DNA of 64,000 nt from Anaeramoeba flamelloides (Eukaryota; Metamonada; Anaeramoebidae): contig JANTQA010000015.1 in assembly GCA_027625915.1 (NCBI GenBank), positions 6,105,001-6,169,000 of the forward strand, given 5' to 3'. Of this stretch, positions 11,549 through 21,488 are shown piece after piece; position 1 is the stretch's first letter, and each line of letters begins with the position of its first letter. The position numbers and the translations under genes are program-made. Under the pieces are notes generated by a model. The model was not told the DNA's origin. It made no database searches and saw only the letters and a program-made list of their open reading frames with translations.

Positions 11549-11743
11549 CAGTCAGTTTCACTTTTAAGGCACAAACTTTCAACGAAATTTAAGGCACAAA
11601 AAAATCTCAAATTAAAGTACAAAATTCAAATTCTAGTAAAAATAAATTGAAAAAAAAAAAATCCAAATTTTGTACCTTAATTTGAGTTTTTTTTGTGTCT
11701 TAAATTTCGTTGAAAGTTTGTGCCTTAAAAGTGAAACTGGTTG
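11549..11743. mobile_element. 196-bp TA-flanked foldback MITE, copy 3
   Basis: A well kept copy of 195 bp with TA at 11547-11548 and 11744-11745. The left arm begins CAGTCAGTTTCACTTTTAAG and carries AAGGCACAAA twice, with a third, altered decamer. The right arm ends in GAAACTGGTTG, where two terminal bases have changed. Confidence 0.85.
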
Positions 11744-11930
11744 TAAACGAAAACATTTTAGAAAAAGAGACTTTGAAAAGAAAAAAAAATTTCAATAATT
11801 TGATAGATATATTTTTTTGTATTTTATCAAATCATTCTAAATTTAAATATTTACTAATACAAATTTTATAGAAAGAAATATTTTTTCCTTCTAATTTCTT
11901 TTAAATTCATCTTTAAATAAATCAATTTAG

Positions 11931-12178
11931 AGCTGGTTAAATTTTTAGGGTACAAACTTTCAATGAAATTTAAGTTATAAATAAAAATCCAAATTAATAG
12001 AAAATTTTCCAATTTTCCTCAAAATAAATTATCTGGAAAAAATTTACAAACTAAATCACAAAATTTGGATTTAATGAAAAATACTTGTTAGAAAAAAATT
12101 ATAAAATAATTTCTTTATTTTGGTAATTTTTTGTGTCTTAAATTTCATTAAAAATTTGTTCCTTAAAAGTGTAATCAC
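11931..12178. mobile_element. 196-bp foldback family, decayed copy
   Basis: Weaker similarity to the family: GGGTACAAACTTTCAATGAA near 11948 on the left, and TTTTTTGTGTCTTAAATTTC then CCTTAAAAGTG on the right. The terminal bases are lost and the middle is longer than in the good copies. Confidence 0.5.
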
Positions 12179-13917
12179 ATTTATATTAATATTTTTTTTC
12201 TATTTGATGATTAAAATATTAAAAAACTGATGAAGATATTGATTAAAATATCATAGAAGGTAAATATTTCTATATGAAAATTTGTTATATATTGAAGTTT
12301 CTTCATGTTATAATATAAAAATTAAATTGTATGTAATTCCCTTCTGAGAAAAATATGTATAGTACAAATTCATACAGTTCTATCTTTTACTTTTTATTAA
12401 TATATTTTATTAAAAAAATATTATTAAAAATATTGTTGAATTAGCCTAAAAGATCATAAACTATTTATTCTCTTGTTTAATTTTTATCACTATATTTTAG
12501 AATTTATTGAAATTTTTATACAATTATCAGAGTTTTTGAGAATTATCATGATTTTATTCAATATCACGATTTGTATCAACTTTGGGATAATATTTGATTA
12601 ACAGAATTTTATAAAAGTAATCATTTTTTTTAAACTTTATATCGAATATGAAAAAGATATTGTCAAATTCTCAATATGTAAGGTATTTTCAAAAAGTTTC
12701 AAAATTTTTTTTATAACCCCTTTTACTGTCAAAGAGTTTCAGTTTTATTGAAGAAACAAAACAAATTCTTTGAGTTTTATCCATTATTCTTTTCAAAATA
12801 AAATTTCAATTTTTAAATATTTACATTTCTTCTAATTTATCCAGATTTTTTTTTTTTTTTCTTTTTTACTTTTTGAAATTTTTTTATTTTTTTTTTTGAG
12901 ATTATCAATTTGAAAAAAAAAATGTTTGTAAACTACAACTATACTCAAAGAAAATTGAGGCTTTCTAGTTTCTTTTCAAACAAATACATTTATTATTAAA
13001 AAATATATTTTCTACAATTTTAATTTCCTAAAGAATTTCAGATTTTTTGGACGAGACGTTTCAAAGAAAGGGTACCTAAATTTTTTTTAACATTATTTTT
13101 TTTTTTGGAATTTATAGTTTGTTAAGGTATTTCTTTAAATAATACCCACTCTAAACATAAGTTTCTATTTCACATATTTTCTAAATTCTCACAAAATTGG
13201 TAGGTTATTTAAGAAAAAATGAATTTTTCATTTTTGGGTCTGCACATAAGAGTTAAATAGAGTTTATTTCAAATAATATTTTCTTTTGAAGTGGTTTTAT
13301 TTTTAAATTTAAAAGATAAAAATTGTGTTGGATATTAATACTAATTGGACTGGTGCCTATTGTATGAATATTCCAAAATATTTCAATCAAAATATTTTGT
13401 AAAAAATAATAATTAAAAAAGCATGACTTTTTTTTGAGGAAAAATGTGCACAAGCATTTTTATAAAAAAGGGGCAATATGATAAGGTTCCAAATAATTGC
13501 TTCAACAACAAAATACTGTTATAAGTTTTTCATTCTCTTTGAATATTTATCGGAATTAAATGTCTCTTGGGAAAACATTTTTTTCGATCAAAAAGATAAA
13601 AAATAACCACGCGTTTTCTGACTTACTAAATATCAAATAAGAACAAGATAAGGAAATTTTGATATTTAATTAAAGTGGCGTAATATCTCGCAAAGAAACA
13701 AATTGGATTATTATTAAGAACCAATTTAATGGTTAATAACAAATTTGTTTATTTAAATGGTTTTATTAGAATTAATTTTCCTAAATATCTGTTCAAATAA
13801 CTTGCCCATCTTTTTTTATAAAATAGCTTTGATCGTTTTTTAAATACACATTTATGTCGGGTTTGTCAAAGAATACGCTCTCTCTTTGATTTTTCTCGTT
13901 TAGCCAATAATTGATTA

Positions 13918-15777
13918 TTATTTCAATTTTTTCTTTTTCTTTTTCTTTTTGCGATATTTTCTTGATTCCTTTTTCCATTCCTTTTTTAAATTTTTAGTTG
14001 GTACAAATAGATCATTATTGTTCTTTTGTTTTTGTTTTGGGTTTAAGTACTCTAATTTTTTGATTCTATCTATTTCCCGTAACACCAAATTGGTAAAAAA
14101 CAGTAGTACGGGGAAAGTCGAAGTATTGATAATTGAAGAATTACTTGAATGGCTGATCATCAATTTGATAATCTCCACGTTGTAAGTGGTGCAATATTTC
14201 AAATGCAAGGTTAAGGCATTAAATTTTTTCTTTGTGCAAAGAGTGGGGTTTGCGTTGTGTGACAGAAACTTTCTCATCAGGCCAATGTTTGGCTTTGGTG
14301 TGGCGCAAATGAAATGGAGGCATGAGCGATCACGCTTATCTTGTTGGTTTAGATTGATCTTGTATTTTAATAGTAAATCGATGGTCTGTTCATTAAAAAT
14401 AAATTCTGTGTGTAAAAACAAGAGATGCAAAATATTTTCCTTTCGATTATTGACTAAATTTACATTGGCCCCCTGAGAGATCATAAATTCAAGAACGCTG
14501 GTATCTAAATTCGGGTTATTTGTCAACAAACAGTGTAAAGGTGTATTTCCGTAATAGTTTTGCTTGTTAATATCGAAACCTAAATCTAATAAGAATTGCA
14601 AATATGGAATTTCGGCCTTGTTTAATTCGTTACTGCAATATTCGTGCAATAAGGAATTTTTCGTATATGTGAAGGAATGTGTTTCGAGCTGTAGACCATT
14701 TTCAAGAAGCCATTGAATGATCTCGATACGTGGGTTGAATCTGCAAATTAAATGCAAGGATGAGACAGAGTGCCGTTTTTTCATTTTTACATCGGCCCCC
14801 TTCCTTTTCAAAAATTGATAGCACTCGAGCGGTTGCTGGTTCATGCACAGACAATGGAAGCATGTTTCTTGTTGGTCGTTTTTCGAATTAATTTTACAGT
14901 CGAGCTTTAAGAAATAGCTGGCGATTAACTTCAATTCTTTCGCGCTGGTACTGGATAAGCACAACCAATGAAGCGACGTGTTTCCCTCTTTGTCTGGCCA
15001 CTTGGGCTTAAACCCATAGGAGGTGATCTTTTTCACGAGACGGATCGTGGGCGACCCACTACAACACGAGTGAAGCAAGGTGTACCACTTTCGGGTTCCG
15101 TTGTGCGAGGCATGAATTAACACCTTTTTCTCTTCCAATAAATTGAAAAGTTTAAATTTGGGTAGGTTTTTCACCAAATAAAAGAGAGGATATCGGCCAT
15201 CTTTATCAGGACAATTGACCTTTGCTCCTTTCTTAATTAAATACCTGAAAACACTTTCGTTTGGTTGGTGTTTAATTGAAAAGAGTAATGGTGTTTCACC
15301 TTGTCTGTTTTTAATGTTAGGATCAGCGCCATGCTTGGTAAGGGTGCCAATGATCTTAAACGATCCATTTTTAACAGCGCAGTGGAGCGCGGTTTCGTTC
15401 GATTCTTTTGTTCGTCTATTAAAGTCAATCCCAAAGCTTAGTAATTTTTCTAGCAATTGCTCTTTCTTTTGAAGAACAAAAATATGAATTGGTGCTAACT
15501 CCTCGTCATCGATTGGAGACAGGGTGTTGAAATTCGCTTTGTTTTCATTAAAAAAATCTAAAGTCTCCACACTCGCGTTGTTCATACACAAATGGTGGAC
15601 CGCGGTTTTGTTTTCGCTGTCTTTTGCATTGATTAACTTTCGATCAATAAAAGCTTCTCTGATTTCATTTAAGTCGCCATTCTGTAATATTTCTATTTGT
15701 TTTTTGGTTAAGAAATGTTTCTTTTTTGGTGGAATTTTATATCTTGTGTTTTTGGAATCATAACAATACCTACTCAT
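13918..15777 (-). CDS. Ankyrin-repeat protein
   Basis: This is a 619-residue protein made almost wholly of ankyrin repeats. About 14 units can be picked out between residues 50 and 570, with TPLH- or TALH-like starts (for example NETALH, EGNTSLH, YGNTPLH) and GAD.N- or GANVN-like ends. Many repeats carry LHLLC- or LHWLC-type cysteine-rich helices, so the family is divergent. No kinase, BTB, RING or membrane segment is seen. The C-terminal 60 residues are basic and end in a lysine run. Ankyrin stacks bind other proteins; the partner cannot be inferred. Start is the ATG at 15775-15777, stop is TAA at 13918-13920. Another frame over the last 60 codons also looks coding (see findings), so the true C-terminus is uncertain. 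Confidence 0.9.
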   Translation of the reverse strand: MSRYCYDSKNTRYKIPPKKKHFLTKKQIEILQNGDLNEIREAFIDRKLINAKDSENKTAVHHLCMNNASVETLDFFNENKANFNTLSPIDDEELAPIHIFVLQKKEQLLEKLLSFGIDFNRRTKESNETALHCAVKNGSFKIIGTLTKHGADPNIKNRQGETPLLFSIKHQPNESVFRYLIKKGAKVNCPDKDGRYPLFYLVKNLPKFKLFNLLEEKKVLIHASHNGTRKWYTLLHSCCSGSPTIRLVKKITSYGFKPKWPDKEGNTSLHWLCLSSTSAKELKLIASYFLKLDCKINSKNDQQETCFHCLCMNQQPLECYQFLKRKGADVKMKKRHSVSSLHLICRFNPRIEIIQWLLENGLQLETHSFTYTKNSLLHEYCSNELNKAEIPYLQFLLDLGFDINKQNYYGNTPLHCLLTNNPNLDTSVLEFMISQGANVNLVNNRKENILHLLFLHTEFIFNEQTIDLLLKYKINLNQQDKRDRSCLHFICATPKPNIGLMRKFLSHNANPTLCTKKKFNALTLHLKYCTTYNVEIIKLMISHSSNSSIINTSTFPVLLFFTNLVLREIDRIKKLEYLNPKQKQKNNNDLFVPTKNLKKEWKKESRKYRKKKKKKKKLK

Positions 15778-16310
15778 TGATAAATAAAGTTTATTTATTT
15801 TTGAAAAAAAAATGAAATTTCAAGATCCTATTTTTTTTTCACAAGAATTATTCAGAAAAATTGGTGAAGATTTCAGAATAGTTCTTGTGATGATCTGAAG
15901 TCTTGACTGATTTGTTTGACATTGAGTATAATAGAACAAAAAGTCTTTGAGATCTAACCTCAGAACTTTTCCTCTTATGTTTATTTATTTTTGTGATTGT
16001 ATTCAGTTTAGAAAAAAAGTTTTTTTTTTATTTTCCAACTTTTATAATTAGTGCATTTTCATATTCAAAAAAGCAATGTGTGTATGGTCTTTAATTGAAG
16101 ATAGAGTTAATTTCTGGTTAAAATTCAAAAATAGGTTTTTTTGTAAGAATATTTCAACATGTTAAAAAAACAAGTTTCTCCAAACAAAATAGAAATTTTA
16201 TTTGTAAAGGTTTGAACAGTAAAATTTTCTTGTCATTCTATTACTTTCTACTATATTTTAAGGTACACTTATCACACCGACCCTAAACTTCGTGATAATT
16301 GAAAAAGAAA

Positions 16311-17530
16311 AATGGAGTGTTTTCTTGTCGAGAAAATTGATGTATTCAAACCTTTTCAAGTAAAATTTTGAATTGATCATTCCACCAAAAAATATAAAAT
16401 TTTTGGTAAATTTTGTAGCAGAGAAAAAAACTGTTCCAAATTTGTTTATTTATTTACAATTGTATAATTAATGTGTACAGAGAAGTTTAATTCATATTTC
16501 AAAATAAAAAACGTGTTTTTTGTTATTAAAGACCCACATATTAATAAATCAAAGAAACTGATAATAAACCCAAAATAAAGGTGGCCTTGATTTCTAAAAG
16601 TTCTATTATTTAAAAAGAAATTCTAAAAATGAAGGATCAAATCGCAAAAATAATCTCAAAGAATAGAGTAAATTTTTAGAGGCATTTTTACTATTGAAAA
16701 AAGTAAAACAAATTAAAAAAATTCAGCAAATTACGAAAAAATTATCAACATTTTGTTTTCCTAATTTAAAATTTACTAAAAATATCAAAGGTTTTACTTT
16801 CAAAATTGATTTGAAATTAGGGATACTATTGAGTTGTGAATTGGGTGTTGCATTTCGACAAGAAGAAATTAAAGCACGGATTATAGTCAGTGAAAACATA
16901 TTTTATTTTGATCACTCTCTTATTTACTGATCAATAAAGATATATAAAATTGAAAACCCTCAAACTATATTAGTGTCTATTGTTAAAATGTTAAGGAATT
17001 AATCTCTATTAATTTTTTTTGCTTAAATTTAATGGAGATGAAAATTTTTTACCTATTACTTTGATTTGAAAAACCCTGTTTATTTTCAATATTAAATGTA
17101 TTTCAAGATAAGGAATCCTAATTTATAAATTGGCCAAAAAAAAAAAATAATAATAATAGAGACTAGTTCATTAAGTTGATTTCATTATGAATAGAAAAAT
17201 AGTGATGAACCATCCAAAAAATCCAAAAAATTTGACTAATGTTTAACAATTATAATCTCAAATTTATTAAATTAAGATGTTTAAATTTTTGTTTTATTTG
17301 GTGTTTTAACTTAATTTTGAAACTTGAAATCAAGCGAATTTTTGAATTTGGTTTTAATTTGAAAATAAAACCAAAAAATGATGGATAAACTATTTAAACA
17401 TGAGAAAATTTTAGGCTGTATTACAATTAAAACCTATTTTTCAATTTTTTTTCGTGAATGGTTAATTCACAATTTAACTTGAAAAGGTATGAATACATCA
17501 AAATTTTCTTTCCAAAAAGACACTCCACTA
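16311..17530. mobile_element. Foldback element with ~110-bp arms and ~1 kb interior
   Basis: The left arm (16311-16424) begins TGGAGTGTTTTC and contains GATGTATTCAAACCTTTTCA. The right arm (17418-17530) is its inverted counterpart, containing TGAAAAGGTATGAATACATC. The arms match with scattered substitutions over about 110 bp. The interior contains the coding-like repeat at about 16580-16960, which also occurs near 35780 and 61580. The element type is unknown and no target duplication could be fixed. Confidence 0.55.
16580..16960 (+). repeat. Coding-like dispersed repeat, copy with longest open frame
   Basis: An open stretch at 16694-16927 could encode about 78 residues, including KLGILLSCELGVAFRQEE. 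Related but closed versions lie at 35780-36110 (ELGILLENKLNFALE) and 61580-61930 (SILGI.VKFKLALE). The protein-level resemblance suggests that all three derive from one coding ancestor. The upstream ATGAAGGATCAAAT string is shared by the first two. I do not recognise the protein. It may be a transposon relic. Confidence 0.5.
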
Positions 17531-18239
17531 AAAGGTAAAAATAAATTCTTAAAATTAAATTTCGTCTAAACTACAGATTGTATTTCAGTTATAAGTCTTT
17601 TATCAATTATTTTTTCAAAGTTTTGATCATTTTATATAATTGAGAATAGATATCTATTTCACTCATTAAGATACATATACCCCCCTTTTCAAAATTACGA
17701 AACTATTCAAAAAAAACTTTTATTTTTAGGATTTTTTTTTTTTTTTTTTTGGATTAGTTAAAAAGAATGAGGTTTCTATTGAGCATTATGGAAGAAAAAA
17801 GAATAGATATTAAAGGGATTTGTAAAAGAAAGCAGGGAATATATATTAAAACCCAAACATGAAAGAAATAAAATAATAATAAAAATCCCCCAAACCAGAA
17901 CAAAAATCAGTTTTTCAATTTAATTGTGCAATATTGTTTGAAAGAAATATTTGATTTTATTTTAAAATTGAAAAAATATGATCCTTTTGAGATTATTAAA
18001 AAATAAACTAGATTTCAAAAAATTTGATTCACTTAGGAATGTTAATAGAAGTTTTTTTAAGGGTTTATTCCAGTATTCTAATGAAAAAAAAATTTTTCAA
18101 ATTTTTGGATCAGAATCATTTTTTCTAATTTTACAAATTTTTGTTTTTGTTTTTCTTTTTCTTTTTTTTTTTTTTTTTTTTTGAAAAAATTTTCTTTTTT
18201 TTTTTTTTTTTGATTTATTTTTTTTTTCTACAAAAGATC

Positions 18240-18900
18240 ACATGGAAAAAAGATCTTAGTAAGGACAAATAATTATTATGAAAATTCTGAGTATATAGGG
18301 CCATTTAAAATGAATTTAATTATTTGTAAAAAATCTTGTTGTTTACTTTTTTTTCAGTGAAAGTTCAGTAATAAAAAATAGGTAGTACTCATTTCAAAAA
18401 TTATGACTCTTTTTTTTTTATTTTTTGGTTTTATTTTTTTATTTAATTTATATAATATCAGGTTTTTATATATTTAGATTAATTTAAAAGTAAATTAAAA
18501 ATCAGATTTAATTATTAATTGTTCTTGAATACGGCCCTAATAAAAAAAAATTTTTTTTTCTAACATCTATATAACATTTTTATAACAAAATTTCCTTTTA
18601 CATGCTGATTTTTTCAATATTTTTTAAAAAAAAATCATATAACGGGGCTTATAACATGTTACAACTTTTATAACATATTTTATAACATTTATGTTATAAA
18701 AGTTTTTATTTATAAATTTTATAACATTTTAAACGTTTATAACACCTTTACAATACGTTCATAACATGTTATAAAAACCTTTTTTATTAGTGTGAAGGGT
18801 AATTATTTTTTTTTCAATTTATTATTTCAGTTGAGTCACAATTTTTGAAATGGTGTTTAGATTAAAATAATCTCTCGACAAAACAAAATAAAAATATTAA
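18240..18900. repeat. Dispersed repeat interrupted by an insertion
   Basis: Similar in order and sequence to 58930-59290. Shared strings include TTAGTAATA-like text, ATTAATTGTTCTT and TGGTGTTTAG. Relative to that copy it carries about 260 bp of extra sequence at roughly 18536-18797. Confidence 0.5.
18536..18797. mobile_element. Insertion built of TTATAACAT palindromes
   Basis: Sequence absent from the related repeat at 59167. It starts GGCCCTAATAAAAAA and ends with a rough inverse, TTTTTTATTAG...AAGGGT. Inside, strings such as TATAACATGTTATAA and TTTATAACAT recur many times in both orientations, so the region can fold in several ways. It looks like a small non-autonomous element, but its class is unknown. 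Confidence 0.5.
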
Positions 18901-19104
18901 AAAATTTCTAATTAAAAATGTAAAAAAAATTTACTGAAAATTTTTATTTTTTTTTTGCAATTCCTATCAATAACCTCATAAAGTTATAAAACTTTTTCAC
19001 AATTTTCAGGTATAATAATGTTCATTAAGTGAGTGTATTTCAAAACTACAAAATTTAGAGAATTTTTTTTAAAAAAAAATTTATTAGTTTTTTTTTTTAT
19101 TATT

Positions 19105-19320
19105 GATAAGGAAGTGTAAATTATACTCTAAGTGCTTTATACTTATATACCTAAAAGGTAATTTAAGCGTAAAATCATAGATTCCTAATTATTAATTAAT
19201 GAAAATAATTTTAAGCAGTCTTGACTTAAAATCATTTCCTTAAAACTATAATTCTTTAATTTATGTAAAAATATCAATCTATCTTAAGTATAGGAACGAC
19301 ACACCTATAAAAATTTATCT
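19105..19320 (-). repeat. Inverted, decayed copy of the 28788 repeat
   Basis: The reverse complement matches 28800-29040 over about 200 bp, including AAATCTATGATTTTACGCTT-like and ACTCTAAGTGC strings. The frame open in the other copy is closed here. Confidence 0.55.
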
Positions 19321-19626
19321 ATATTTTCTATAATCTCTTTATGTTCATATTTTAAACATAAAGAAACAAAATTCATTTTAGTTTTTATTTATTGCAAGGT
19401 AATATTTATTTAAGCAGTTGGTAAATGTTATGAATTTTGGAATTATTAAGATTGATGGATAACTTAAATATTTTAGTTTAATAAATATTTTTTTTTGGTT
19501 TTTAATTATTTTAAAATATTCTAAGAGTATCATAAAGTACCTAACTTTTTTTTTAATTTTAGAAATAAATAGATTATTTATGAAATTTTCTTTTTATTTC
19601 TAAAATTAAAAAAAAAAGATAACTGT

Positions 19627-19696
19627 GGTTTTCTGGGATTCAAAAGAATAGAGTAAAATATTTGATTTTACTCTATTCTTTGAAATTTTGGAAAAC
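19627..19696. repeat. Short hairpin family, copy 6 (best preserved)
   Basis: The left arm reads GTTTTCTGGGATTCAAAAGA then ATAGAGTAAAAT. The right arm reads ATTTTACTCTATTCTTTGAA then ATTTTGGAAAAC. The central part pairs perfectly across a loop of a few bases. Confidence 0.75.
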
Positions 19697-20937
19697 CGAA
19701 CGACACTTTCCAAATGATAGAATTCAACAAGTTATTATAATTATAATTATAAATTTGATTTTTAAGAAGTTTTAAATTCTTTGAAAACCAATAAATTGTA
19801 TTGTTAATTCTTTGGTTAAATTTTATTAGTTTATTCAGATGTGACAGAGACAATTTTTTTAATTTTTTTTTGAATATGAATTTTTTTTTATTAATCGAAA
19901 TTACCAAAGTTTCAAATTTAATGACTGTTTTATAGATAAAAACTGGATTGTTTCGGTTTATTTTGCATATTTTGATAATAAATTTTTTAATCCAAGGAAT
20001 TTAAATAATTTAGGGTTTCATTTTTATTGTCATATATTTCTAAACCATATGTCAATTGACTTAATATAAAAGATTTAAATAATCTTATTTACAAATTATT
20101 TGTTGATAAATTATTGTTAAATAGTTGTTTCGAATTGTTATAAGTTTCTTTTGTATTTTTCAGATCATATATTAAATGTGATTTTTTTACTAAAAAAATT
20201 CACAAATAATTAATTTTTGATAAATCAGGTGATATTTCTCTTTTATCCTCTGATACTGTAATCCAAATTGAATAATTATTTAATATATTAATATTAATTT
20301 TTTAGTTATTTAATTTATATTTCCTTTTATAATTAAAATTAAACCATAGCAAATATTTAAAAATGATTTATTAATGGTATTATTTTTAATAAAAGAAAGT
20401 GTTGAATAAGAGCGAATATGATGGGATCAAGGGTCCTTTTAGAATATACCAAGTCCTTCTCCTTGATAATCTTTTAATAAAAATTTTTGAATAATTTTAT
20501 TTAAAATTACTATTTTTTTTTGTTTTTCTTATTATTGTAAAAATGTTGAATTAAAAAAATTAGCTATTTAAATCATTAGAGTATGGATTATATCATTCCC
20601 ATTTTTATTTTTTAATTTTATTTGATTATAAGCATATTTTCAAAAATAGTGGCATATTTTACATCATAAAAAAATTCATTTAATTGTTTTTTTTTTTTTG
20701 AATAATAATGTATTTTACTAAACTGTTTAGAGATAATAATTAACATAGATTAATAAATAAAAATATAGTTTAATTTTTTTGTCTTTTGAAAGGCAAATAG
20801 AAAAAGAAAAAAATAATAATAAAATAGTTTGCCCCTAATTTTGAAATTTGGTTTATATATTTAAAAAATGTAAGATAACAATTCGAGTAAAATATTTTTT
20901 TGGAAATCCAAATTATGACTCCTGAATAAATTTCCAA

Positions 20938-21233
20938 AAAAAAAATTATTCTTTTAAAAGCTCCAAATAAAACCAAACATAATAAAAAATTTCTTCTTTA
21001 ATCAAAAACCCACATTTCATATTTTTTTATTACTTACCTTCCAACTTATTAATCTTCCACTCTTCAATTCGGATTTTTGAAAAAAAAAATAATAAATTGT
21101 CAAAAATTACCATTTTAAACGACTCTTAGAGCCCATATCAAGCTAAAGATCGATCAGCTTAGAACCAAATTAACAATTCACCACACCTAATATAATATAA
21201 TCTTTTTTTCAAATTTCAGGGGTTATAATCCAC
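20938..21233. mobile_element. Long-armed foldback family, right half only
   Basis: Matches the right half of the element at 29529-30076: AAAAGC.CC.AATAAAACCAAAC, then CACTCTTCAATTC, GATCGATCAG, and CAAATTTCAGGG near the end. The left arm is missing or unrecognisable. Confidence 0.6.
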
Positions 21234-21488
21234 AAGTTATTAATTAATAACTATAAAAAAAAAATAAAAGTGAATATTCAATAAAAAATAATTGGTAGAT
21301 CCAATAACTTATAGCAGTATTTTTTCGGAAAAAAATAATAAATTTTATTAACTTTTTTGTGTTGAATAAATTATAACTAACAAAGGAAATTAAAATAAAA
21401 AATTCAAAATTAGGAATATGGATAAGATCAAATAAAAATAAAATAAAATAAAAAAAAAAGAGCAATAAAAAGATGGTAAATAAAATTA

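Larger units (their letters stand above)
9993..13917. other. Intergenic, repeat remnants only
   Basis: No coding region is supported. The stretch holds one good and one decayed copy of the 196-bp foldback element and an isolated run of 14 G at 11424-11437. The rest is AT-rich sequence with long A and T runs. Confidence 0.75.
15778..21488. other. Long intergenic stretch with old repeats
   Basis: No gene is supported over 5.7 kb. The stretch holds an inverted-repeat element at 16311-17530 with a coding-like insert, a repeat at 18240-18900 carrying an insertion of TTATAAC palindromes, an inverted copy of the repeat seen at 28788-29040, one short hairpin at 19627, and the right half of a long-armed foldback at about 20938-21233. 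Confidence 0.7.
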
